NCBI GenBank assembly: GCA_035304385.1
Contig: DATGQD010000069.1
Span: 62,001-126,000 of the forward strand
Source: ZC4RG29 sp035304385
GTDB taxonomy: Bacteria > Bacteroidota > Bacteroidia > Cytophagales > Cyclobacteriaceae
Direction of reading: 5' to 3'
Length of the DNA stretch: 64,000 bases
In this document: positions 33,788-40,951 of the stretch, piece by piece
Layout: every line of letters begins with the position of its first letter
Numbering within the stretch: position 1 is the stretch's first letter
Notes under the pieces: model-generated
Databases searched by the model: none
Told to the model about the DNA's origin: nothing
The model's input: only the letters and a program-made list of their open reading frames with translations
Program-made: the position numbers and the translations under genes

Positions 33788-36700
33788 ATGGTACGTCGAT
33801 TTTTTGGTTCCCTCCAGCGTAACGCTGAACAGAGGCAGGTGCTGCTAATGCTCTGCACCGGGTTCTTCATGGGAGCCTTTATCGCCACGTATCAGGTTAC
33901 GGCCGATTCGCTCTTCCTGAACCGCCTCGCCAGCTATCTCGACGAAGCCTTCCTGGTAGCCGGGGGTCTGGGGCTCGCCACGACGGCGCTTTTCACACTC
34001 TTTCAGAACTGGATAAAGTTCAGCTCGCTGGTACTCACCAGCGTACTGCTGATACTGCTGTTCACCATCGGCGTATACATACTCCTCGAATACGGGAACG
34101 AGTCGTACCACGACGCCCTGCTGTTTACCATGTACTGTATGAACGGTCCGATTACCGCCGTGCTCCTGCTGAGCTTCTGGGGGATATTCGGGCGGCTGTT
34201 CAACTTCAGGCAGTCGAAACGAATTATTGGCTGGATCGACACCGGGCAACTCATCGCCGCGATCGTAGCGACGTTCTCCATCCCGCTGACATACAAATTG
34301 GTGCCCCGCACCGCCGACTACCTGTTGTTCTGCGCTGGCAGTATCCTCGTATGTCTGGCATTGATGGTCGTCATTACCACGGGCTTTACCCTGGCGAAAG
34401 ACAATCCAAGGGAGTTCGGGCGCACCGTGCGCAACGAGACCAGCGTACGGAAGCTGGTTAAGAATCCATATGTGATGCTGCTGTCGCTGTTTCTGTTCGT
34501 TTCCATGATCACGTATGTGTTCAACCAATATGCGTTCCAGCAGTTGATCAAGGAACAGTATCCCGAAGAGCGCGAACTCACCAACTTCAACGCCTTCTTT
34601 ACCGGTTCGGTGTATGCGCTCAGCCTCCTGATGCAGACGTTCGCCAACAACAGGATTATCGCCAACTACGGACTGCGGATCGCACTGTTTCTCCTGCCTA
34701 CCATTGTCGGGATTTTTGCGGTGGCGTCGCTGCTGACGGGCGTGACCATGGGATTCGATAAGGAGACTTCGCCGGCAGGTTTCGTGTTCTTCTTCCTGTT
34801 TATCTCCATCGGCCGGATGTTCAACTGGACGCTGCGGGATTCCCTGGAGAACCCCGTATTCAAGTTGTTCTTTATCCCGCTCGACAGCCGGATACGCTTC
34901 AACATTCAGACGAAGGTGGAGGGTATCGTCAACGAAGGCGCCCGGTTCTTTGCGGGTTTGCTGATCTTTGGGATCGCCTTCCTGCCCTTCATCAAAGTCA
35001 TCCACGTTGTCATACTACTGCTCGTTATGGTAGTCCTGTACTACTTCGTCGTGCACAGAATGTACAACGGGTACAGGTCGCAGATCCGGGCCAAGCTGGA
35101 GAGCTCCGACCTCCAGCAGGACAAATTGGAAAAGGGCTTCGCGCGGGTGACGTCCCGCTTGGAGGAGATGTTGCAAAAGCCGGAGGCGTCGAAGGCCGTA
35201 TTCTCATTCCGGTTGCTGGAAAAGATCAACTCCGCCAACGTACCTGTCTGGATCAACACGCTGCTGAGAAACGGCGACGAGTCGGCGCGGCAATACGCCC
35301 AGGATCGAATGAACGAGTACAAGGGGCTGTCGGTGTCCGACCGCTACGTGATCCGGGCCAGCGATACGATGCCCGGCAACGAGGCGCGAAACGTGCTGAG
35401 CAAGTCTGATCTCCGGATGATACTCGAAACCGGCGGCGACATCACCAGTGCGCGTGTACAGAAGCTGTCGAGGTCGGCCGACCCGGACGATCGCCACTAC
35501 GCAGCCGAACTGCTGCTGCACGCGTCGCTGGACGACAGCATGCGTTTCCTGGTGGAACTGCTCTCCGACAGGGAGCCGAAAGTCCGCAACACGGCGATCA
35601 AAACCGCCACCAAAAAGTACAACCACGAAGTCATCAACGCATTAATTGAAAACCTGGCGGATCCAGAGTTCAGCAGTCAGGCCATGAATGCGCTCGTGCT
35701 GATCGGGACGCCCACACTTCCGGCCCTGGAGGGAGCCTTTTATCGAAGCGGTCAGCCCACACAGGTCATGCTTCGGCTCGTTCAGGTGATGGGACGCATC
35801 GGCGGACAAAAGGCTAAGGACATGCTCTGGAGCAAGATCGACTATCCGGATAAGGTGATCGTATCGCAGGTGCTGCTGTCGCTGGGTGAGGCAGGATTCA
35901 AGGCCGGCATTTCACAGATTACCCGCATCAAGCACGCTATCGAGGCTGACATTGCCGACATCAGGTGGAACCTCAGCGCCATCCAGGAAGTCGGCGATGA
36001 AGGGTTCGCCGACCAGATCAAAAAGTCGCTGCGATGGGAGATTCAAAGCGATATCGAGCACATTTACATGCTGCTGGCCATGCTGTACGATACGCGCTCC
36101 ATCCAGCTTGTTAAGGAGAACATCGATAGCGGAACCAGCGAAGGGATCACCTATGCGGTCGAACTGCTCGACGTATTCCTTTCAGACCAATTGAAACAAC
36201 GGGTTATACCGGTGCTCGACGACCTGACCGACAACGAACGGATACACCGGCTGGACGCGTTCTATCCACGGGTGAAGTTGAATTCGAAGCTGGTGCTCAA
36301 GTTCATGATCAACAGGGATTTTACGCAAGCTAACCGGTGGACCAAGGCATGTATTCTATTCCAGATCGGAACGCAACGCATCGAAGATTTCAATCTCGAC
36401 CTGACCGCGCAGTTGTTCAATCCCGACAATCTGATCTGTGAGATCGCCGCCTGGGCGCTTCATCAGATCAACCCCGACGAGTATTTCCAGAATACGCCAC
36501 GCCTCGGCGCCATCAAGAAACGCGAACTCGACGAGCTGATCCTGCGCAATACACGGATGACGACGTTTGAAAAGGTGTTGTTCTATCAGCGCATACCTGT
36601 CTTTGCCGACACCAACGGCATTACCTTATCGTACCTGGCAGACATCAGCTCGGAGATCCGGCTGGCCAAAGGCGCGTCGCTGACACTTGACACGACGCGC

Positions 36701-36940
36701 AACAACGACTTCCTCGTTATCGTGTCCGGATCGGTTAAGTATTACGAGCGGGGAGAAGTAAAGTCGGTCTTCCGTGAAGGGCAGTTCGTGGGTGAAATGC
36801 TGTCTCAGCCCCCTTTTCTTAATACCAACCTGATCGTGGCCCAGACCGACCTGGTGGCCCTGCGTTTCAACAAGGATCAGTTTTACGAGATACTCGCCGA
36901 TAACGTTAGCCTTTCTGATCGGATTCTGGCGTACATTTAG
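33788..36940 (+). CDS. Transporter-fold / HEAT-repeat / cNMP-binding-fold fusion protein
   Basis: A 1050-residue protein with three parts. Residues 1-430 hold about 12 membrane helices resembling MFS or ATP/ADP-antiporter-like proteins (GFFMGAFIATYQVTADSLFL, WIDTGQLIAAIVATFSIPLT). Residues 440-800 form HEAT-type helical repeats (DDRHYAAELLLHASLDDSMRF, DREPKVRNTAIKTATKKYN). Residues 930-1050 form a cyclic-nucleotide-binding fold (LVIVSGSVKYYERGEVKSV, FREGQFVGEMLSQPP). The phosphate cassette has GE but lacks the usual downstream Arg, so cAMP binding is doubtful. Likely an inner-membrane protein with a large cytosolic regulatory region. The substrate is unknown. It is followed by a 43-residue membrane peptide. 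Confidence 0.85.
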   Translation: MVRRFFGSLQRNAEQRQVLLMLCTGFFMGAFIATYQVTADSLFLNRLASYLDEAFLVAGGLGLATTALFTLFQNWIKFSSLVLTSVLLILLFTIGVYILLEYGNESYHDALLFTMYCMNGPITAVLLLSFWGIFGRLFNFRQSKRIIGWIDTGQLIAAIVATFSIPLTYKLVPRTADYLLFCAGSILVCLALMVVITTGFTLAKDNPREFGRTVRNETSVRKLVKNPYVMLLSLFLFVSMITYVFNQYAFQQLIKEQYPEERELTNFNAFFTGSVYALSLLMQTFANNRIIANYGLRIALFLLPTIVGIFAVASLLTGVTMGFDKETSPAGFVFFFLFISIGRMFNWTLRDSLENPVFKLFFIPLDSRIRFNIQTKVEGIVNEGARFFAGLLIFGIAFLPFIKVIHVVILLLVMVVLYYFVVHRMYNGYRSQIRAKLESSDLQQDKLEKGFARVTSRLEEMLQKPEASKAVFSFRLLEKINSANVPVWINTLLRNGDESARQYAQDRMNEYKGLSVSDRYVIRASDTMPGNEARNVLSKSDLRMILETGGDITSARVQKLSRSADPDDRHYAAELLLHASLDDSMRFLVELLSDREPKVRNTAIKTATKKYNHEVINALIENLADPEFSSQAMNALVLIGTPTLPALEGAFYRSGQPTQVMLRLVQVMGRIGGQKAKDMLWSKIDYPDKVIVSQVLLSLGEAGFKAGISQITRIKHAIEADIADIRWNLSAIQEVGDEGFADQIKKSLRWEIQSDIEHIYMLLAMLYDTRSIQLVKENIDSGTSEGITYAVELLDVFLSDQLKQRVIPVLDDLTDNERIHRLDAFYPRVKLNSKLVLKFMINRDFTQANRWTKACILFQIGTQRIEDFNLDLTAQLFNPDNLICEIAAWALHQINPDEYFQNTPRLGAIKKRELDELILRNTRMTTFEKVLFYQRIPVFADTNGITLSYLADISSEIRLAKGASLTLDTTRNNDFLVIVSGSVKYYERGEVKSVFREGQFVGEMLSQPPFLNTNLIVAQTDLVALRFNKDQFYEILADNVSLSDRILAYI

Positions 36941-36975
36941 CCCACAATTCTGGCTTACATTTGCTTACGTTGACT

Positions 36976-37107
36976 ATGAGCAGACAAAAGAAGATCTTTC
37001 TTATTGTGGCAGCCATCTTTCTGGCGTTGCTGTTATATGCGGCCTTTGACATCGCCAGACGCACTACTTTCCCCGGACAGAAGAAAGAGATCACAGTGCC
37101 GAAATGA
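36976..37107 (+). CDS. 43-residue single-span membrane peptide
   Basis: ATG at 36976 opens MSRQKKIFLIVAAIFLALLL, a positively charged start and one membrane helix, followed by a short polar tail (RRTTFPGQKKEITVPK) to TGA at 37105-37107. The positive-inside start suggests the tail faces the periplasm. It lies 35 bp after the transporter-fusion gene, with which it may be co-transcribed. No family is known to me; the frame, composition and position make it plausible. Confidence 0.5.
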   Translation: MSRQKKIFLIVAAIFLALLLYAAFDIARRTTFPGQKKEITVPK

Positions 37108-37127
37108 CATAAATTTCAGTCAATCGG

Positions 37128-37157
37128 TTGCGGAATTGCGGTTTTTGTTTACTTTTA
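37128..37157 (+). promoter_or_regulatory. Promoter of tandem unit 1
   Basis: TTG at 37128-37130, 19 bp, then TACTTTTA at 37150-37157: the Bacteroidota spacing with one mismatch in TAnnTTTG. Predicted transcription starts at about 37162, exactly where the similarity between the two units begins. Confidence 0.55.
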
Positions 37158-37161
37158 CCAC

Positions 37162-37227
37162 AGATTAAAGCCAACTATAGACATGACTATCCCCCTTAGT
37201 CGAGAACTTAGGGGGATTTTCATTTTC
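37162..37227 (+). ncRNA. Candidate small RNA / micropeptide unit 1
   Basis: The unit starts with the block GATTAAAGCCAACTATAGACA-type sequence shared with unit 2. It continues into the stem ATCCCCCT...AGGGGGAT (37189-37217) and a T-rich tail TTTTCATTTTC, like an intrinsic terminator. About 66 nt would be transcribed. The same stretch can be read as an ORF, ATG 37183 to TGA 37234-37236, peptide MTIPLSRELRGIFIFNW. I cannot tell whether RNA, peptide or both matter. No Rfam family is recognised. Confidence 0.5.
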
Positions 37228-37327
37228 AATTGGTGACGTTTTTCACCCTTTCGCCCCGCCTAAAAGCCACTTAACCCCTTTTTTTTCGTATGGTCGATTT
37301 CGCAATCCGGATTTGAGGTGTATCCTA

Positions 37328-37335
37328 TACTTTTG
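37328..37335 (+). promoter_or_regulatory. -7 box of tandem unit 2
   Basis: TACTTTTG is a full TAnnTTTG match placed 5 bp before the conserved block of unit 2. A TTG at the ideal distance is absent. Confidence 0.5.
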
Positions 37336-37340
37336 AAATA

Positions 37341-37407
37341 AGATTAAAGCCAACTATAGACAATGATTATCCCCCGTGATCCAGGATTTCGGGGGATTTT
37401 CATTTTC
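37341..37407 (+). ncRNA. Candidate small RNA / micropeptide unit 2
   Basis: Second copy of unit 1: identical conserved block, then stem ATCCCCCG...CGGGGGAT (37369-37397) and the same tail GATTTTCATTTTC. The closing pair next to the five C-G pairs is G-C here and T-A in unit 1, a compensatory change. The parallel ORF runs ATG 37363 to TGA 37417-37419, MIIPRDPGFRGIFIFSPF, of the same frame and nearly the same length as in unit 1. Confidence 0.5.
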
Positions 37408-37428
37408 AGCCCCTTCTGAACGTTTTCC

Positions 37429-37458
37429 TTGCCGCATCGGTCGCCACCCTTATTTTTG
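37429..37458 (+). promoter_or_regulatory. Promoter of the sodium:solute symporter gene
   Basis: TTG (37429-37431), 19 bp, TATTTTTG (37451-37458): a complete match to the Bacteroidota housekeeping promoter. The TTG start codon of the gene is only 25 bp downstream. Confidence 0.7.
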
Positions 37459-37483
37459 CAGGCACATTCTTGCAGTGTAGCCG

Positions 37484-38899
37484 TTGTTACTCACCTCCGT
37501 CATACTTTACCTGCTGCTCACAGTAGCCTTAGGCGTATGGGCTTCACGGCGCATTTCGGGCCCGCGCGACTTCCTCCTGGCGGGCCGTAGCCTGCCGCTT
37601 CTCCTCAGCACCTCGGCTTTGTTCGCCACGTGGTTCGGCTCCGAGACGATCTTCGGCGCCTCGTCCGAATTCCTTCACGGTGGCCTCCTTTCTGTAATCG
37701 AAGACCCGTTTGGCGCCGCGCTGTGTCTGTTTCTGTTCGGTGCATTTTTCGCGCGAAAGCTCTATGCCATGAACCTGCTTACGCTCGGCGATTTCTTCAG
37801 GGCCCGGTTCGGCAGGAGGACAGAGCTCGTCGCCAGTGTGTTTATGGTGCCGTCTTATTTTGGGTATGCCGCTGGTCAACTCGTAGCGTTGGGGCTGATC
37901 CTGAATATCATTACGGGCCTCCCGTTGTGGCAGGGCGTTGTACTCAGCGCTGCGGTGGTCACCCTGTACACTTGCGCCGGAGGCATGTGGGCCATCTCCA
38001 TAACCGACTTCGTCCAGAGCGTTGTGATCGTGGCCGGGCTCGTCGTCCTTGCCGTGGTCGTCGCCAATAAGGCGGGCGGCGTAGCCCATATTATCGACAA
38101 CGCACCTCCTGAAACGTTTAGGTTCTTTCCGGAAGGGACGCCGACCGGTGTTGTGACTTACCTGGCGGCGTGGTCGGTGTTGGGTTTGGGTTCCATCCCC
38201 TCGCAGGATGTATTTCAGCGGGTGATGTCGTCGGGCTCTTCCAGGGTTGCCGTCCGGTCCTGTTACTACTCGGCCTTGTTGTATCTGACGATTGCAATGT
38301 TGCCCCTTTTTATCAGTCTGTGTGCAAAGCAACTTTATGCTGAGGGAACCACTACGGATACGCAGCTTGTTCTACCTGCCATGGTCCTTGCCCATACAAC
38401 GCTTCCTGTACAGGTGCTTTTTTTCGGTGCGCTGCTCAGCGCCGTACTGAGCACAACGAGTTCGGCATTGCTGGCGCCATCCGCAATCGTTTCCGGAAAT
38501 ATTGTGAAGCCTCTGATGAAAGGAAAAATGTCGGACAGCAGCCTGGTGTGGTGGACCCGTATCGCTATCGTTGTGATCGGGGCGGCTTCAGCTATAATGG
38601 CTTGTTTAAAAGCAAACATCTATGAGTTGGTGGCAGGGTCCTCTATCATGAGTCTTGTCTCCTTGTTTATACCGATGGCTGCGGGAATGTATTCGCGCAG
38701 GGTAACATCCTTCGGGGCCTTGCTTTCCATGGTCTCTGGCATCGTGGTCTGGGCATGGTTTGAATGGAACCCCATCAGTGTACCATCGCTGGTACCCGGC
38801 CTGGCCGCGAGCACGTTGGCTATGGTGATCGGGTCGGCTATCCCATATAGAAGAATCGCTAACTTTGTTGACAATGAAAATAGAACTGCGAAGGCTTAA
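37484..38899 (+). CDS. Sodium:solute symporter (SSS family)
   Basis: A 471-residue inner-membrane protein with about 13 helices. SSS features include GPRDFLLAGRSLP near residue 26, ATWFGSETIFGASSEF near 48 and CAGGMWAISITDFVQSVV near 160, a core helix region with the sodium-site pattern. The family imports sugars, amino acids, carboxylates or choline; the substrate cannot be told from sequence. No ATG or GTG is available before the first helix: the only start after the in-frame TAG at 37478 is TTG at 37484, right behind a canonical promoter. It overlaps the osmC start by 26 bp. Confidence 0.9.
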   Translation: MLLTSVILYLLLTVALGVWASRRISGPRDFLLAGRSLPLLLSTSALFATWFGSETIFGASSEFLHGGLLSVIEDPFGAALCLFLFGAFFARKLYAMNLLTLGDFFRARFGRRTELVASVFMVPSYFGYAAGQLVALGLILNIITGLPLWQGVVLSAAVVTLYTCAGGMWAISITDFVQSVVIVAGLVVLAVVVANKAGGVAHIIDNAPPETFRFFPEGTPTGVVTYLAAWSVLGLGSIPSQDVFQRVMSSGSSRVAVRSCYYSALLYLTIAMLPLFISLCAKQLYAEGTTTDTQLVLPAMVLAHTTLPVQVLFFGALLSAVLSTTSSALLAPSAIVSGNIVKPLMKGKMSDSSLVWWTRIAIVVIGAASAIMACLKANIYELVAGSSIMSLVSLFIPMAAGMYSRRVTSFGALLSMVSGIVVWAWFEWNPISVPSLVPGLAASTLAMVIGSAIPYRRIANFVDNENRTAKA

Positions 38900-39293
38900 C
38901 GACGCCTTTCACCTTGAAGCCACCAATGAACAAGGCAACACCGTTCATCTTGACGCCTCGCCTGATATAGGCGGACAACATAAGGGCATGCGCCCAATGC
39001 AGCTGGTGCTTTCCGCGCTCGGTGGATGCAGCGCAATCGATGTAATCAACATTCTGCGCAAGCAACGGCAACCGCTTAATGATGTTCAGATTACCGTGAC
39101 CGGCGACCGGGAGAAGGGAGCTGTGCCCGCACCATTCGTGGGAGCCCATATTCATTTCAAGCTTTATGGCGATATCGATAACGACAAAGCACAGAAAGCT
39201 GTAAGTTTGGCGGTCGAAAAATATTGCTCGGTCGCCGAGACGATGTCGGCAACCACCATCACCCATAGTTTTGAAATTATACCAGGAAGCTGA
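38874..39293 (+). CDS. OsmC-family redox protein
   Basis: A 139-residue OsmC/Ohr-like protein, probably reducing organic peroxides or acting on related thiol chemistry in the cytosol. The two redox cysteines are in LSALGGCSAIDV and EKYCSVAETM. The ATG at 38874 (MKIELRRLNDAFH) is chosen; three codons upstream is another open start with no support. The gene begins inside the end of the symporter gene (26-bp overlap) and ends 5 bp before the sulfhydrylase gene, so the three form an operon joining transport, thiol protection and sulfur assimilation. Confidence 0.92.
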   Translation: MKIELRRLNDAFHLEATNEQGNTVHLDASPDIGGQHKGMRPMQLVLSALGGCSAIDVINILRKQRQPLNDVQITVTGDREKGAVPAPFVGAHIHFKLYGDIDNDKAQKAVSLAVEKYCSVAETMSATTITHSFEIIPGS

Positions 39294-39298
39294 GGTAC

Positions 39299-40495
39299 AT
39301 GAAAGATCCACAAAAATTCGAGACTCGCGCTGTACGCGAGGGACAACAACGAACCCCCTACCGAGAACACTCTTCGCCGGTGTTCTTAACCTCAAGCTTC
39401 GTATTTGATGATGCGGAACAGGCGAGGGCCATGTTCGCCGATGAAATTCCCGGGAACATCTACTCCCGGTTTTCCAATCCCAACACGACGGAGTTCGTGG
39501 AAAAACTTTGCGCCATGGAAGGCACGGAGGATGGCGTTGCAACGGCATCCGGAATGGCCGCCATGTTTGCCAGCATGGCCGCACTGCTCAGCGCGGGCGA
39601 CCATATCATCGCATCGCGTTCCCTATTTGGATCTACCCATCAGATACTGAACAATATCTTTCCCCGGTTCGGCATCACCCATACGTATGTCGACATCACA
39701 GCGCCTATCGAGCAATGGGAGGCAGCCATCCAGCCGGCAACGAAAATGATGTTCGTAGAGACGCCGTCGAATCCGGCGCTGGACATCGCCGACCTCGAAT
39801 CCTTGGGGGCGCTTGCCCGTCGGCGCAATTTGATCCTCAATGTTGACAACTGCTTTGCAACCCCTTATCTCCAGAACCCGGCACGTTGGGGGGCGCACCT
39901 CGTAACACACTCGGCGACGAAGTTTATCGACGGTCAGGGTAGAGTCATTGCCGGCGCGATCCTCGGCACCCGCGAGCTGATACGGGAAGTGCGGACCTTC
40001 GCGCGGCATACAGGGCCTTCACTGTCGCCTTTCAATGCCTGGGTGCTTTCGAAGAGCCTGGAGACGCTGGCTGTTCGCATGGAACGTCACTGTCAGAATG
40101 CGCTGGAACTCGCCCGGTCGCTCGAGCGTATGCCGGGTGTCAAGACGGTGAAGTATCCGCACCTGCCTTCTCATCCGCAACATGCGCTTGCAACCAGGCA
40201 GATGAAGTTAGGCGGCGGTATCGTGACGTTCGAAGTGGAAGGCGGCGTCGACAGGGGCCGGAGTTTTCTCAATGCACTGCAGATGGCATCGCTGACGGCG
40301 AACCTGGGCGACACGCGGACGGTCGTCACCCATCCTGCCTCTACGACACACTCCAAGTTGTCCGACGCAGAACGCGCAGCCGTCGGGATTTGCCCGGGCA
40401 CGGTCCGTGTTTCGGTTGGGCTCGAAGACATCGCCGACATCACCGGCGACATCAAGCAAGCCCTGGAGGCTTCGGCTAACGTCGGCGGTCAGTAG
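39299..40495 (+). CDS. metZ: O-succinylhomoserine (or O-acetylhomoserine) sulfhydrylase
   Basis: A PLP enzyme of the Cys/Met-metabolism family, 398 residues, which makes homocysteine from an acylated homoserine and sulfide. The PLP lysine is in HSATKFIDGQGR near residue 208; YSRFSNPNTTEFVEKL, ATASGMAAM and ETPSNPALDIADL are family signatures. The GQGR after the lysine and RVIAG are typical of MetZ-type enzymes. The acyl group used (succinyl or acetyl) cannot be fixed by eye, so the symbol is tentative. Its 3' end overlaps the convergent rhodanese gene by 7 bp. Confidence 0.88.
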   Translation: MKDPQKFETRAVREGQQRTPYREHSSPVFLTSSFVFDDAEQARAMFADEIPGNIYSRFSNPNTTEFVEKLCAMEGTEDGVATASGMAAMFASMAALLSAGDHIIASRSLFGSTHQILNNIFPRFGITHTYVDITAPIEQWEAAIQPATKMMFVETPSNPALDIADLESLGALARRRNLILNVDNCFATPYLQNPARWGAHLVTHSATKFIDGQGRVIAGAILGTRELIREVRTFARHTGPSLSPFNAWVLSKSLETLAVRMERHCQNALELARSLERMPGVKTVKYPHLPSHPQHALATRQMKLGGGIVTFEVEGGVDRGRSFLNALQMASLTANLGDTRTVVTHPASTTHSKLSDAERAAVGICPGTVRVSVGLEDIADITGDIKQALEASANVGGQ

Positions 40496-40806
40496 GTTTC
40501 CATGTCGGGATCGATGTCCCGCGCCCACTCCATTATGCCGCCTGTAAGGTTATACAGGTTATCGAACTTGTGATTGTTCTCCAGCCAGGTGATGGCATCG
40601 GCGCTGCGACGGCCCGTCCTGCAGTATACGATCACCTGCTTGTCACGTGCGATCCGCTCGACATTCGAGGGTATGTCGCCCATGGGGATCAGCTCGCCTT
40701 CCAGATTGCAGATGTCATACTCGTACGCTTCGCGCACATCGATCAGCTGAAAGTCCGCCCCGGAGTCTTTTAATTCCTTAAGTTCTTCGACTGATATTTC
40801 TTTCAT
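40489..40806 (-). CDS. Cytosolic rhodanese-like protein
   Basis: A 105-residue single rhodanese domain without signal peptide. The catalytic loop is VIVYCRTGRRSADA with the Cys in place and IDVREAYEYDICN is the CH2A region. The ATG at 40804-40806 (MKEISVEELKEL) is chosen; the frame opens 13 codons earlier. It probably moves sulfane sulfur and is convergent with metZ, overlapping it by 7 bp, which fits a link with sulfur metabolism. Confidence 0.9.
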   Translation of the reverse strand: MKEISVEELKELKDSGADFQLIDVREAYEYDICNLEGELIPMGDIPSNVERIARDKQVIVYCRTGRRSADAITWLENNHKFDNLYNLTGGIMEWARDIDPDMETY

Positions 40807-40875
40807 ATAGTAGCCGTTAAGGTACTCGATAGTTAAGGGGAACAAAGATTTAATATTACGACGACAATTGGAAAT

Positions 40876-40951
40876 AGATGCAGACGCAGTTGCAAAGGCT
40901 TATTTACCCTGCTCCTGCCTCTGCCTCTGCCCCTGCCCCTGCATCTGTTCA
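40876..40951 (-). repeat. GCAGNN hairpin element, copy 4
   Basis: On the plus strand an arm AGATGCAGACGCAGTTGCAA faces a longer arm of CTGC hexamers from 40910 to 40948. The minus-strand start TGAACAGATGCAGGGGCAG includes the stop codon of lhgO. The end TTGCAACTGCGTCTGCATCT is identical to that of copy 2 over 20 bases. Confidence 0.85.

Larger units (their letters stand above)
37108..37483 (+). other. Intergenic region with two tandem promoter-hairpin units
   Basis: The 376-bp gap before the symporter gene contains no ordinary gene. It holds two copies of a unit made of a -7 box, a conserved 20-nt block, a GC hairpin and a T-rich tail, about 179 bp apart, and the symporter promoter. The units are annotated separately. 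Confidence 0.7.

Noticed and set aside
37544..38332. 262-codon open frame antisense to the symporter
   Set aside because: Highly charged, low-information translation opposite conserved SSS helices.
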